Shown piece by piece: positions 51,312-59,966 of a stretch of 64,000 bases of DNA. The position numbers were made by a program, and so were the translations under genes. Position 1 is the first letter of the stretch; the number at the start of each line of letters is the position of its first letter. The stretch is taken from the NCBI RefSeq assembly GCF_020410765.1, contig NZ_CP084541.1:2555001-2619000 (forward strand), written 5' to 3'. This DNA comes from Streptomyces marincola (GTDB lineage Bacteria; Actinomycetota; Actinomycetes; Streptomycetales; Streptomycetaceae). The notes beneath the pieces were generated by a model that saw only the letters and a program-made list of their open reading frames with translations, ran no database searches and had not been told where the DNA came from.

Positions 51312-52229
51312 TCAGATGGTCACGCCGTTGGCCCGCAGGTAGGCCAGCGGGTCCACGTCCGAGCCGTAGCCGGGACCGGTGCGCACCTCGAAGTGCAGGT
51401 GCGGGCCGGTGCTGTTGCCGGTGGAACCGGCGAGGCCGATCTGCTCGCCGGCCGCGACGGTCTGGCCGACGGAGACGCCCAGGGACGACAGGTGCGCGTA
51501 CTGGGAGTAGTGGCCGTCGTCGTGCCGTATGACGATCTCGTTGCCGTACGAGCCGCCGGAGCCGGACGTGACGACCGTGCCCGAGGCGACGGCCTTGATG
51601 GGCGTGCCCGTGCTGACGGCGAAGTCGACGCCGGTGTGGTAGCCGGAGGACCACGAGGAGCCGGCCACGCGGTAGGCGGTGCTCGGCGGCGCGTCGACCG
51701 GGGAGGTGAAGCCGGCGGACGGGGCCGGCTCGGGCTCCGGCGCGGGCGCCGGCTCGGGAGCGGGCTCGGGCTCCGGCGCGGGCGCCGGCTCCGCGGCCTG
51801 CGGGGCGGGGGCGGACTGGGCGACCGGGGCGCCGCCGACCACGTCGAGCGACAGTTCCTGACCGGGCTTGATCAGGTCCGGGTTGTCGCCGATCACGTCC
51901 TGGTTGCCGTCGTACAGGGCCTCCCAGCCGCCGTCGACGTCCTCGGTGGTGGCGATGTGGAACAGCGTGTCGCCCTTGGCGACGGTGTACGTCCCGGCGG
52001 ACGCGACCTGCTCGGCCTCGGCGGGCTGCGCGGCCACGGGGGCCGCGAGGGCCGCGGCGCGGTCGCCCGCGGTCTCGGCGGCCGGGGCGGCGTGCGCCGC
52101 GGGCGCGGCGTTCGCGGTGCCCGCCGCGGCGAGCGGCAGGGCCACGCCGGCACCGCCGGCCGTGAGCACCAGGGAGATGCGGGAGATGCGCCGTACCCGC
52201 TGACGGCGGTGACGTCCGCGTGCGGACAT
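51312..52229 (-). CDS. secreted LysM-M23 peptidoglycan endopeptidase
   Basis: 305 residues: signal peptide (SLVLTAGGAGVALPLAAAGT, cleavage after ANA), LysM domain around residues 77-130 (GTYTVAKGDTLFHIATTEDV to LIKPGQELSLDV), a Pro-Glu-Ala linker, and a C-terminal M23 domain with zinc ligands in SGYHTGVDFAV (near residue 195) and GPHLHFEVR (near residue 277). It should cleave cross-links in the cell wall. The ATG at 52229 follows GAGAGGAG. The long leader carries a c-di-AMP riboswitch, linking its expression to wall stress and turgor signalling. Confidence 0.95.
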   Translation of the reverse strand: MSARGRHRRQRVRRISRISLVLTAGGAGVALPLAAAGTANAAPAAHAAPAAETAGDRAAALAAPVAAQPAEAEQVASAGTYTVAKGDTLFHIATTEDVDGGWEALYDGNQDVIGDNPDLIKPGQELSLDVVGGAPVAQSAPAPQAAEPAPAPEPEPAPEPAPAPEPEPAPSAGFTSPVDAPPSTAYRVAGSSWSSGYHTGVDFAVSTGTPIKAVASGTVVTSGSGGSYGNEIVIRHDDGHYSQYAHLSSLGVSVGQTVAAGEQIGLAGSTGNSTGPHLHFEVRTGPGYGSDVDPLAYLRANGVTI

Positions 52230-52239
52230 AGGTGTGCTC

Positions 52240-52405
52240 CTCTCCATCGCCTGCGAGGTGAGCTGTCGGGTTCGGGCCGGAGATGCCCGGCCACCGTCGC
52301 CCCCGGGCACGGCGGCCCGGACGCGGCGGTGACTTCACCCCGAGCCGGTGCGCGGTCGGGCCGCGCCCCGGCGGAAGAGTGGGTCCCCCGCTCCTGTCAC
52401 ACGGA
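52240..52405 (-). promoter_or_regulatory. c-di-AMP riboswitch (ydaO-yuaA class)
   Basis: Read on the minus strand, the leader has the class hallmarks in order: GACAGGAGCGGGGGACCC at the 5' side (about 52398-52381), a CTCGGGGTGAAG element in the middle, and the highly conserved CCGAACCCGACAGCT (52275-52261) followed by CACCTCGCAGGCG (52260-52248) at the 3' side. The ribosome binding site follows within 15 bases. In streptomycetes this riboswitch normally precedes cell-wall hydrolase genes such as rpfA and turns expression off when c-di-AMP is high, which fits the LysM-M23 gene here. Confidence 0.88.
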
Positions 52406-52899
52406 AGTGCATCGTTTCCACGACCGGGTGACAGGATTCGGCGTCCGGCGCGGAACGCCGCGAATGCGGCGCGGGCAGAACGGTAAGCCGAAGAATTCGG
52501 GCAGGACAAGAAAGTCCGGGCACAAGCCGTGTGACGGAAAATACCCACCGGCACGCCCCCGGCACCCTCCGCGCCCGCCGGCACACGGAGGGCGACCGCC
52601 GCCCCGGGTCACAGCGCGTCAACTCGCCCTGAGCCAGGGGCACTTGACGGCCCCGCGAGCACCCCGCCGCCATTCGGCGCGACGACGGGGCCCGGGGCCG
52701 AGTGAACTCGGTCACGGGATCCGGAGCCAGCCCGAAACAGGCGCTATGCCCGAAATGCCAGCGCCAGGCCGGGAGATCGCACGCCCCGGCGCTTCCCGGC
52801 GCTCCCCCGCGCACGACCGCGCCGCGAACCGCGCACGCCGCCGGCGCGCCAACGGCCCGCACCGCCCGTTCAGGCACCGCCCGTTCGAGCACCGCCCGT
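52406..52899 (-). other. promoter-proximal region of the M23 gene; no gene seen
   Basis: About 490 bp between the riboswitch and the end of the dipeptidase gene. All frames lack family sequence or ribosome binding sites. The part at 52400-52550 is relatively AT-rich and likely holds the M23 promoter. The segment 52855-52920 contains three tandem CCGTTCAGG/GAG(C) variants spaced about 15 bp apart. Confidence 0.45.
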
Positions 52900-54120
52900 T
52901 CAGGAACCGGCCGCCCCGGCGCCGTCCAGCTGCCCGATCGTCGCAAGCGACGGACCCCGCCGGGCCGACAGGTCCCGGGCCACGGCCTCGGCGTCCCGCA
53001 GCACGCGGACCGCGTTGTGCCAGGTCAGCTTCGCGAGGTCGGCCGCCGACCAGCGCCGCGCCAGCAGCTCGGCCACCAGCCGCGGGTACCCCGCGACGCT
53101 TTCGAGGCCGTCCGGCAGGAACGCCGTTCCGTCGTAGTCGCCGCCGATCCCGACGTGGTCGATGCCGGCCACCTCGCGCATGTGGTCCAGGTGGTCGGCC
53201 ACCGTGGCCACCGTGGCGCGCGGGCGCGGGTGCTCCGCCTCGAACGCCCGGTGCACCGCCATCCCCCGCTCGGTCGTGTCCAGCGGGTGCAGCCCGTGGG
53301 CCGCGAGGTTCTCCGCCGCGCGCCGGTCCCAGTCCACGGCCCCCGGCAGCACGAACTTCGGCACGAACGTCGCCATCGCGACACCCCCGTTGCCCGGGAG
53401 CGCGGCCAGCACGTCGTCCGGAACGTTGCGCGGGTGGTCGCACACAGCGCGCGCCGAGGAGTGCGAGAAGATCACGGGCGCCTCGGTCACGCGCAGCGCG
53501 TCGCGCATCGTGGCGGGCGCGACGTGCGAGAGGTCGACGAGCATGCCGACCCGGTTCATCTCGCGGACCACCTCTTCGCCGAACGCGCTCAGCCCGTCGT
53601 GCCGCGGCTCGTCGGTGGCCGAGTCGGCCCAGTCGATGGTGTCGTTGTGCGTCAGCGTCATGTACCGGACGCCGAGCCGGTGGAACGCGCGGAGCGTCGC
53701 CAGCGAGTTGTTGATGGAGTGGCCGCCCTCGGCCCCCATCAGCGACGCGACCCGCCCCTCGGCCCGCGCCCGTTCCACGTCGTCCGCGGTCAGCGCGCGC
53801 CCCAGGTGGTCCGGGTAGCGCCGGATGAGCGCGTCCACGACGTCGATCTGCTCCAGGCAGGCGCTCACCGCGGCGTCGCCGCGCAGGTCGGTGCGCACGT
53901 ACACCGACCAGAACTGCGCGCCCACGCCGCCGGCGCGCAGCCGCGGCAGGTCGGTGTGCAGGTGGGCGCCCTGGTCGGTGGCGATGTCCCGGCGGTCCAG
54001 GTCGTAGCCGACCTGTTCGCGCAGCGCCCACGGCAGGTCGTTGTGGCCGTCGAACACCGGGTGCTCCGCCAGCAGCTCGGCGGCCCTGGCCAGCGTCGCG
54101 GGGTCCGCCGCGGCCGTCAC
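52900..54120 (-). CDS. membrane dipeptidase family protein (peptidase M19)
   Basis: 406-residue zinc dipeptidase of the renal-dipeptidase family. Metal ligands appear in VFDGHNDLPWALREQ (His26, Asp28), SLMGAEGGHSINNSLA (Glu), LVDLSHVAPATMRDAL (His) and VIFSHSSARAVCDHPRN (His). The conserved GGDYDGTAFLPDGLE lies near the C-terminus. It hydrolyses dipeptides, including D-amino-acid ones. The GTG at 54120 overlaps the purE stop, so it follows purK-purE in one unit. Confidence 0.94.
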   Translation of the reverse strand: MTAAADPATLARAAELLAEHPVFDGHNDLPWALREQVGYDLDRRDIATDQGAHLHTDLPRLRAGGVGAQFWSVYVRTDLRGDAAVSACLEQIDVVDALIRRYPDHLGRALTADDVERARAEGRVASLMGAEGGHSINNSLATLRAFHRLGVRYMTLTHNDTIDWADSATDEPRHDGLSAFGEEVVREMNRVGMLVDLSHVAPATMRDALRVTEAPVIFSHSSARAVCDHPRNVPDDVLAALPGNGGVAMATFVPKFVLPGAVDWDRRAAENLAAHGLHPLDTTERGMAVHRAFEAEHPRPRATVATVADHLDHMREVAGIDHVGIGGDYDGTAFLPDGLESVAGYPRLVAELLARRWSAADLAKLTWHNAVRVLRDAEAVARDLSARRGPSLATIGQLDGAGAAGS

Positions 54121-54677
54121 TCCTGGCCGCCGGTGACCACGGCGGCGCGCAGCAGGCGCCCCTTCTCCTCGGCCTGCCGCCGCAGCCCGTCCTGGTAGTC
54201 GAGCATGCGCGCGCGCAGGTCCTCGTCGTGGGCGGCGAGGATGCGCACGGCCAGCAGCCCGGCGTTCTTCGCGCCGCCGACGGACACGGTCGCGACCGGC
54301 ACCCCGCCCGGCATCTGCACGATCGACAGCAGGGAGTCCATCCCGTCGAGGTGGGTGAGCGGCACGGGAACGCCGATCACGGGCAGCGGGGTCAGCGCGG
54401 CCAGCATGCCGGGCAGGTGGGCGGCGCCGCCGGCCCCCGCGATGACGGCCTTGAGCCCGCGGCCCGCCGCCTCCTCGCCGTAGGCCACCATCGCGCGCGG
54501 CATGCGGTGCGCCGAGACGACGTCCACTTCGTGCGGGACGCCGAACTCCGTCAGCACGTCCGCCGCGGCGCGCATCACCGGCCAGTCGGAGTCGGAGCCC
54601 ATGACGATGCCGACGCGCGGCGGCTGGGACGGCCGGGGCGGCTGGGACTCCGGGGAAGAGGGCTGGGCGCTGCTCAT
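54117..54677 (-). CDS. purE: N5-carboxyaminoimidazole ribonucleotide mutase
   Basis: 186 residues with the class I PurE motifs GIVMGSDSDWPVMRAAADVL, VDVVSAHRMPRAMVAY and GLKAVIAGAGGAAHLPGMLA. It converts N5-CAIR to CAIR in purine synthesis, using the product of PurK. An extra Ser/Pro-rich N-terminus of about 20 residues precedes the domain. The ATG at 54677 overlaps the purK stop by four bases, so both are translationally coupled. Confidence 0.97.
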   Translation of the reverse strand: MSSAQPSSPESQPPRPSQPPRVGIVMGSDSDWPVMRAAADVLTEFGVPHEVDVVSAHRMPRAMVAYGEEAAGRGLKAVIAGAGGAAHLPGMLAALTPLPVIGVPVPLTHLDGMDSLLSIVQMPGGVPVATVSVGGAKNAGLLAVRILAAHDEDLRARMLDYQDGLRRQAEEKGRLLRAAVVTGGQE

Positions 54678-55825
54678 TCGTCGATGATCCCTCGCAGGTA
54701 GTCGGCGGCGTGCCGGGCGCGTTCCCGCACGTCGGCCAGGTCGTCGCCGTAGGTGGTGACGTGGCCGACCTTGCGGCCCGGCTTCACGTCCTTGCCGTAC
54801 ATGTGGATCTTCAGCCCCGGGTCGCGCGCCATGCAGTGCAGGTAGGCCGGGTACATGTCGGGGAAGTCGCCGCCGAGCACGTTGGCCATGACCGTCCAGG
54901 GCGCGCGCGGGCGCGGGTCGCCGAGCGGCAGGTCGAGGACGGCGCGCACGTGGTTGGCGAACTGCGAGGTGACCGCGCCGTCCTGCGTCCAGTGGCCGGA
55001 GTTGTGGGGGCGCATCGCCAGCTCGTTGACCAGGACCCGGCCGTCCGCCGTCTCGAACAGCTCCACCGCCAGGTGCCCGGTCACCCCCAGCTCGCGCGCG
55101 ATCGTCAGGGCCAGCTCCTGGGCGGCGACCGCCGTGGCCGCCGGCAGGCCGGGCGCGGGCGCGATCACGGTGTCGCAGACGCCGTCCACCTGCACGGACT
55201 CCACCACCGGGTAGGCGACGGCCTGGCCGTGCGGGGAGCGCACCACGTTGGCGGCCAGCTCGCGCACGAAGTCGACCTTCTCCTCGGCCAGCACGGGCAC
55301 CCCGGCCAGGAACGGCTCGGTGACGCGTTCCGCCTCCTCGGCCGAGCCGACGACCCACACGCCCTTGCCGTCGTAGCCGCCGCGCGCCGTCTTCAGCACG
55401 ACGGGGAAGCCGCCGGCCTCGGCCTCGGCGAAACGGCGCACGTCGGCCGGGTCCTCGACGACGCGGTGGCGCGGGCAGGGCACGCCGAGCGCCGTGAGGC
55501 GGGCCCGCATCACGGCCTTGTCCTGCGCGTGCACGAGCGCGTCGGGGCCGGGACGGACCGCGATGCCGTCCGCTTCGAGCGCCCGGAGGTGTTCGGTGGG
55601 TACGTGTTCGTGATCGAACGTGATCACGTCGCAGCCTTTCGCGAACGCGCGCAGGGTGTCCAGATCGCGGTGGTCGCCGACCACGACCTCACCGGCGACG
55701 AGGGCCGCGGAGTCCCGCGGCGAGTCGCTGAGCAGCTTGAACCTGATACCGAGCGGGATGCCCGCCTCATGCGTCATCCGGGCGAGCTGACCGCCCCCGA
55801 CCATGCCGACCACGGGAAATGTCAC
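54674..55825 (-). CDS. purK: 5-(carboxyamino)imidazole ribonucleotide synthase
   Basis: 383-residue ATP-grasp enzyme that makes N5-CAIR from AIR, ATP and bicarbonate. Motifs visible are VGMVGGGQLARMTHEAGIPL at the N-terminus, VVLKTARGGYDGKGVWVVGS in the ATP-binding part, and VNELAMRPHNSGHWTQDGAV near the active site. The GTG at 55825 gives the canonical N-terminus. It is the first gene of the purK-purE-dipeptidase unit. Confidence 0.97.
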   Translation of the reverse strand: MTFPVVGMVGGGQLARMTHEAGIPLGIRFKLLSDSPRDSAALVAGEVVVGDHRDLDTLRAFAKGCDVITFDHEHVPTEHLRALEADGIAVRPGPDALVHAQDKAVMRARLTALGVPCPRHRVVEDPADVRRFAEAEAGGFPVVLKTARGGYDGKGVWVVGSAEEAERVTEPFLAGVPVLAEEKVDFVRELAANVVRSPHGQAVAYPVVESVQVDGVCDTVIAPAPGLPAATAVAAQELALTIARELGVTGHLAVELFETADGRVLVNELAMRPHNSGHWTQDGAVTSQFANHVRAVLDLPLGDPRPRAPWTVMANVLGGDFPDMYPAYLHCMARDPGLKIHMYGKDVKPGRKVGHVTTYGDDLADVRERARHAADYLRGIIDE

Positions 55826-55916
55826 GCACCCAGCGTAGCCGCCGCCCCCGCGCGGCCCGTCGGCCGGGACGCGCGAGGCGGTTATGCCGCCGCGGCGGCG
55901 TGGTTAGCATGGCGGG

Positions 55917-56420
55917 ATGAACGAGCGCCGCACGCCGCAAGCGCGCCTGCGCGGCGTGGCCCGCGAGCTGGCGAAGTTCGGCACGGTCGGGGCGTTCGGC
56001 TTCCTCGTCAACGTCGCGGTGTTCAACCTGTGCAGTCAGGCGTTCGGTCTCGCCCCGATCCGGTCAGGAGTGATCGCCACCTCGGCGGCCATCTGCACCA
56101 ACTACGTCGGCAACCGCTACTGGACCTACCGGCACCGCGACAAGTCGGGCCGCAGGCGCGAGGCGGGGCTGTTCCTGCTGTTCTCGTGCGTGGGCATGGT
56201 GATCGAGAACGGCGTGCTCGCGCTGTCCCACTACGGTTTCGGCTTCACCTCGCCGCTCGCGGACAACATCGCGAAGAACGTGATCGGGCTCGGCATCGGT
56301 TCGCTGTTCCGCTTCTGGTCCTACCGCACGTGGGTGTTCCGGCTGCCCGAGGCCGACGGGCCGCCGCCCGCGGCGGCCGTCCCCGCCGGCCGGGGGGCCG
56401 CGGACGAACCCGCGCGGTGA
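55917..56420 (+). CDS. GtrA family membrane protein
   Basis: 167 residues with four hydrophobic segments, beginning KFGTVGAFGFLVNVAVFNLC and containing SAAICTNYVGNRYWTYRH, the signature of GtrA-type flippase-like proteins. These assist transfer of lipid-linked sugars across the membrane in glycan modification. The C-terminus is a Pro/Ala-rich tail. It is divergent from purK. Confidence 0.93.
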   Translation: MNERRTPQARLRGVARELAKFGTVGAFGFLVNVAVFNLCSQAFGLAPIRSGVIATSAAICTNYVGNRYWTYRHRDKSGRRREAGLFLLFSCVGMVIENGVLALSHYGFGFTSPLADNIAKNVIGLGIGSLFRFWSYRTWVFRLPEADGPPPAAAVPAGRGAADEPAR

Positions 56421-56452
56421 GCCGGTGAACGCGCGCGGTGAGCCGGTGAACG
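56411..56452. repeat. 21-bp tandem duplication across the gtrA stop codon
   Basis: CGCGCGGTGAGCCGGTGAAC plus one G occurs at 56411-56431 and again at 56432-56452. The first copy contains the gtrA stop codon. Confidence 0.85.
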
Positions 56453-56488
56453 CGCCGGATGGACGCGCCCGCCGCGGTCACGCGGCGC

Positions 56489-57742
56489 TCAGGTGGCGGC
56501 CTGCCCCTGCTCCGCCTCGCGGCTGAGGAACAGCGCGAACACCGGCGGGCGCTGCTGGAGCAGTTCGAGCCGCCCGCCGTCCGCCTCCGCCAGGTCGCGC
56601 GCCACGGCCAGGCCGAGGCCCGTGGAGTTCCGGCCGCTCACCGTGCGTTCGAACACGCGGGAGCCCAGCTCGCCCGGCACTCCCGGGCCCTCGTCCGTGA
56701 CCTCCACGACCACCTGGTTGCCCGTGGTCCTGGTGCGCATCGCCACGGTGCCGGAGCCGTGCATCAGCGAGTTCTCCACGAGGCAGGCCAGCACCTGCGC
56801 GACCGCGCCCGGCGTGCCGACCGCGCGCAGGCCGGGCCGCCCCGAGTGCACGATGGCGCGCCCCGCGCTGCGGTAGGCGGGCCGCCACTCCTCCACCTGC
56901 TGCACGACGACCTCGTCGAGGTCGAAGCCGACCGCGGAGCCGAGCCTGGGGTCGCGCGAGTTGGTGAGCAGCCGCTGGACGACGTCGGTGAGCCGTTCCA
57001 CCTGGGCGAGGCCGATGGCCGCCTCCTCCTTGATGGTGTCCCGGTCCTCGGTCGTCATGATCTCCTCAAGGCGCATGGACAGCGCGGTCAGCGGCGTGCG
57101 CAGCTGGTGGGAGGCGTCCGCGGCGAGGCGGCGTTCCGCGGTGAGCATGCGGGCGATGCGTTCCGCGCTGGCGTCGAGCACGTCCGCGACGCGGTCCAGC
57201 TCCGCGACGCCGTACCTGCGGTGGCGGGGGCGCGGATCGCCGGAGCCGAGCCGTTCGGCCGTCTCGGCCAGGTCGGTGAGCGGGGCGGCGACGCGGCGGG
57301 CCTGGCGCACCGCGAGCAGGGCCGCGGCGGCCACGGCGAGCAGCGAGACGATCAGCAGGATCGTCAGCATCCGGCCGATCTCGTCGCTGACCACACTGCT
57401 CGGCTGCTCGACGCTGACGTGCTCGCCGCGCCCCCCGCTCTGCTCGGCGCGCATGGCGTCGCCGTCCGGCGGCTCCCCGAGCAGCACCGGCGGCTGTCCC
57501 GGCAGCTGGATGCGCACGTGCCGGTCGGCGGGCGCGGAGCCGCGCAGCTCCTCCTCGGTGACGGGCTCGCCCGCCGCGATGCGGCTCTCGACCTCCGCGA
57601 GCACGCGGGCGGCGTCGGCCTCCAGGCGGTCGCGGGCGCTCGATGTGATGGTGCGGGTCTCCACGACGAACAGGGAGACGCCGAACACCGCGATCACGAT
57701 GAGCACCACCGCGAGCGTGGAGCTGATCAGCCTCCGGCGCAC
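56489..57742 (-). CDS. two-component sensor histidine kinase
   Basis: 417 residues. Two membrane segments (7-27 and 126-146) bracket an extracellular sensor region of about 100 residues; a HAMP domain follows (AAPLTDLAETAERLGSGDPR), then the dimerisation helix with phospho-His212 in ASHQLRTPLTALSMRL and the ATPase domain with CLVENSLMHGSG, DEGPGVP and STGLGLAVARDL. The GTG at 57742 lies 19 bp after the response regulator stop, so the pair forms one unit. The signal is unknown. Confidence 0.94.
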   Translation of the reverse strand: MRRRLISSTLAVVLIVIAVFGVSLFVVETRTITSSARDRLEADAARVLAEVESRIAAGEPVTEEELRGSAPADRHVRIQLPGQPPVLLGEPPDGDAMRAEQSGGRGEHVSVEQPSSVVSDEIGRMLTILLIVSLLAVAAAALLAVRQARRVAAPLTDLAETAERLGSGDPRPRHRRYGVAELDRVADVLDASAERIARMLTAERRLAADASHQLRTPLTALSMRLEEIMTTEDRDTIKEEAAIGLAQVERLTDVVQRLLTNSRDPRLGSAVGFDLDEVVVQQVEEWRPAYRSAGRAIVHSGRPGLRAVGTPGAVAQVLACLVENSLMHGSGTVAMRTRTTGNQVVVEVTDEGPGVPGELGSRVFERTVSGRNSTGLGLAVARDLAEADGGRLELLQQRPPVFALFLSREAEQGQAAT

Positions 57743-57761
57743 AACCGGTACCCCATGCCCG

Positions 57762-58439
57762 TCAGCTCTTCTCGAACCGGAACCCCACGCCCCTGACCGT
57801 GGCGATGTACCGGGGGTTGGCCGCGTCGTCGCCGAGCTTCTTGCGCAGCCAGGAGATGTGCATGTCGAGGGTCTTGGTCGAGGACCACCAGGTGGTGTCC
57901 CAGACCTCGCGCATCAGCTGCTCGCGGGTCACGACCCGGCCCGCGTCGCGCACCAGGACCCGCAGCAGGTCGAACTCCTTGGCGGTCAGGTGCAGCTCGT
58001 CCTCCCCCATCCACGCGCGGTGCGACTCGACGTCGATGCGGATGCCGTGCACGGTGGGCGCGGGAGCGCTCTCCGCCGCGCCGCGCCGCAGCAGGGCGCG
58101 GACCCGGGCCAGCAGCTCGGCCAGGCGGAACGGCTTGGTCACGTAGTCGTCGGCGCCCGCGTCGAGCCCGACGACGGTGTCGACCTCGTCGGCGCGGGCG
58201 GTCAGCACGAGGACGGGGAGCCCGAGCCCCTCGGTGCGCAGCCGGCGGCACACTTCGAGCCCGTCCATGCCCGGCAGGCCGAGGTCGAGCACGACCAGGT
58301 CGACGTCGCCCCGCAGCCCGGCCCGCAGCGCGCCGGGCCCGTCCTCGCGCACCTCGACCTCGTATCCCTCGCGGCGCAGCGCCCGCGCCAGCGGCTCCGA
58401 GATGGACGCGTCGTCCTCGGCGAGCAGTACTCGGGTCAT
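57762..58439 (-). CDS. two-component response regulator, OmpR family
   Basis: 225 residues. The receiver has Asp9-Asp10 and phospho-Asp52 (VVLDLGLPGMDGLEV), LTARADEVDTVVG and the Lys of YVTKPFRLAELL. A winged-helix DNA-binding domain follows (LTAKEFDLLRVLVRDAGRVV, SWLRKKLGDDAANPRYIATV). The ATG at 58439 gives the standard MTRVLLAEDD start. It is the partner of the downstream histidine kinase. Confidence 0.96.
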   Translation of the reverse strand: MTRVLLAEDDASISEPLARALRREGYEVEVREDGPGALRAGLRGDVDLVVLDLGLPGMDGLEVCRRLRTEGLGLPVLVLTARADEVDTVVGLDAGADDYVTKPFRLAELLARVRALLRRGAAESAPAPTVHGIRIDVESHRAWMGEDELHLTAKEFDLLRVLVRDAGRVVTREQLMREVWDTTWWSSTKTLDMHISWLRKKLGDDAANPRYIATVRGVGFRFEKS

Positions 58440-58677
58440 GGCCCGATGGTAGACGCAGGCGGCTGAGCGGCGGGGGCGGTCCGTGCGACCGCGCGGCAGC
58501 ACCCCGGCGCACGGGACCCGTGGCGCGGGCGGGCACGGCGCGGCGAACGCGCTGCGCGGAGCAGGGGCGCGCCAGGGGCGCGCGGTCGGCGGCCCGCGCC
58601 GGGCGCGGCGGGTGACGGCCGGCGGGGCGGCGCGGGCGGGCCGCTGCGGGTCCGGGTCAGGCGTCCGGCGGCTCGGG

Positions 58678-59169
58678 TCAGGCGTCCGGCGGGGCGGCCA
58701 GCTCGGCCCAGACCGTTTTGCCCTCGGCCCCCGGCTCGTGCGTCACTCCCCAGTCCAGGCAGAGGCGCTGCACGATGAACATGCCGTGCCCGCCCGGGCG
58801 CCCCGGCCGTCGGGCCGTGCGCAGCGCGGGAACGCCGTCGCCGCGGTCGAGCACCTCCACGCGCAGCAGCTTCGCGCCCCGGCCTATCCGCAGCTCATCG
58901 GGTCCGCCCGCGTGCAGGCAGGCGTTCGTGACCAGCTCGGAGACGACGAGGAGCACGTCCTCGGCCGCCGCCCGCACCTCTTCCGAGGCGGCGGGCAGCC
59001 AGTCCCAGTCGTGCAGGGCCGCACGCGTGAACTCCCTGGCCCGGGACACCACGCCGGGAGCCCCGGCGAGCCGGAGCCTGCGCACCTGGAGCATGGCGTC
59101 GGCCACCGTCGCCGACGCCTGCTGCTCCGGGTTCTGGTCGCCTGCCGGATAGGGCCGGGTGGTACCCAT
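58678..59169 (-). CDS. ATP-binding anti-sigma factor / serine kinase (RsbW-like)
   Basis: 163 residues with the HATPase_c_2 features VLLVVSELVTNACLHAGG (N-box) and RVEVLDRGDGVPALRT, then GGHGMFIVQRLCLDWGV (G-box). Such proteins bind and inhibit SigB/SigF-type sigma factors and phosphorylate STAS antagonists. The STAS gene lies upstream on the same strand and the sigma gene is divergent, so it probably belongs to that switch. A GAGGGGAGG site precedes the ATG at 59169. Confidence 0.9.
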   Translation of the reverse strand: MGTTRPYPAGDQNPEQQASATVADAMLQVRRLRLAGAPGVVSRAREFTRAALHDWDWLPAASEEVRAAAEDVLLVVSELVTNACLHAGGPDELRIGRGAKLLRVEVLDRGDGVPALRTARRPGRPGGHGMFIVQRLCLDWGVTHEPGAEGKTVWAELAAPPDA

Positions 59170-59338
59170 GCGCGCCTCCCCTCACCGCAACGCCGCTGGC
59201 CGGCCTGGCCCTGGCCGAACCTGTCTGTGATCCGGCGTGACTGATCTCCTGCCCTGCCGAGCGGTGACCACACCCGTCCGATCCAGGCAATAGTGTGACC
59301 CGCCCACGGCCACCGCGTACAGCAGGCCGGTGTGCTGA

Positions 59339-59719
59339 TCAGTCCGCGGGCAGTGCCGCGAGCGCGTCATCGAGGTTCTTGTGCAGGGTGAAGACCGCCC
59401 CGGCGCCCGTTATCTCGAAGACGCGGGCGACATTTGGTCGCATTCCGGCCAAATGGACCTCCCCTCCCGCCTCCTCGACCTCACCACGTGTGGTGAGAAG
59501 CACATTGAGCCCGGTGGAGTCACAGAACTCCAACCGCGAACAGTCAATAACGATCCGGAAACGGCCGTCGGCAACGCACTGATCGAGCGATTCGCGCAGC
59601 AATTCGGCCGAGTGGTGATCAAGCTCTCCGGCCGGCGTGATCACCGCTCCCGAGTCCGTGCGACGCACATCGACCGCCAGGCGTCGCCGGTTCGCCTCGT
59701 CCGGCATCCCACGGTCCAT
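59339..59719 (-). CDS. STAS domain anti-sigma factor antagonist
   Basis: 126-residue protein of the RsbV/SpoIIAA type. The STAS domain contains AVITPAGELDHHSAELLRES and the regulatory serine region RLEFCDSTGLNVLLTTRG with phosphorylatable Ser68. Unphosphorylated, such proteins sequester the anti-sigma kinase and free the sigma factor. The start at 59719 follows GAAGGGGG. It lies 169 bp upstream of the anti-sigma gene and is divergent from the sigma gene. Confidence 0.93.
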   Translation of the reverse strand: MDRGMPDEANRRRLAVDVRRTDSGAVITPAGELDHHSAELLRESLDQCVADGRFRIVIDCSRLEFCDSTGLNVLLTTRGEVEEAGGEVHLAGMRPNVARVFEITGAGAVFTLHKNLDDALAALPAD

Positions 59720-59966
59720 GCAGCCCCCTTCATATCGGAGCTCGTTCCTGGCTAGGTTCGAAACCTTAGCCCGAAGGGCGACCGCCCGACAGCCGAACAA
59801 CCCGGACATTATTCGGAATTAGTGCGTAGCAGACTTGCCATGGCCGCTTTGTGACCGGTAGGTCTAGAGGCGTCACTTTCCCAGCCGGCTTTGGAGGCGC
59901 CGCACCCCGCAGTGCACGTCACGGCTTCGGCAGCCATATGCCGAGACACTTACGGAGGACACACAC

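Noticed and set aside
52712..54031. Long alternative frame inside the M19 dipeptidase gene
   Set aside because: The dipeptidase frame contains all metal-binding motifs, and the alternative is low-complexity.
59182..59370. 62-codon minus-strand frame between the anti-sigma and STAS genes
   Set aside because: It overlaps the STAS gene end and lacks a ribosome binding site; composition is Arg/Pro-rich.
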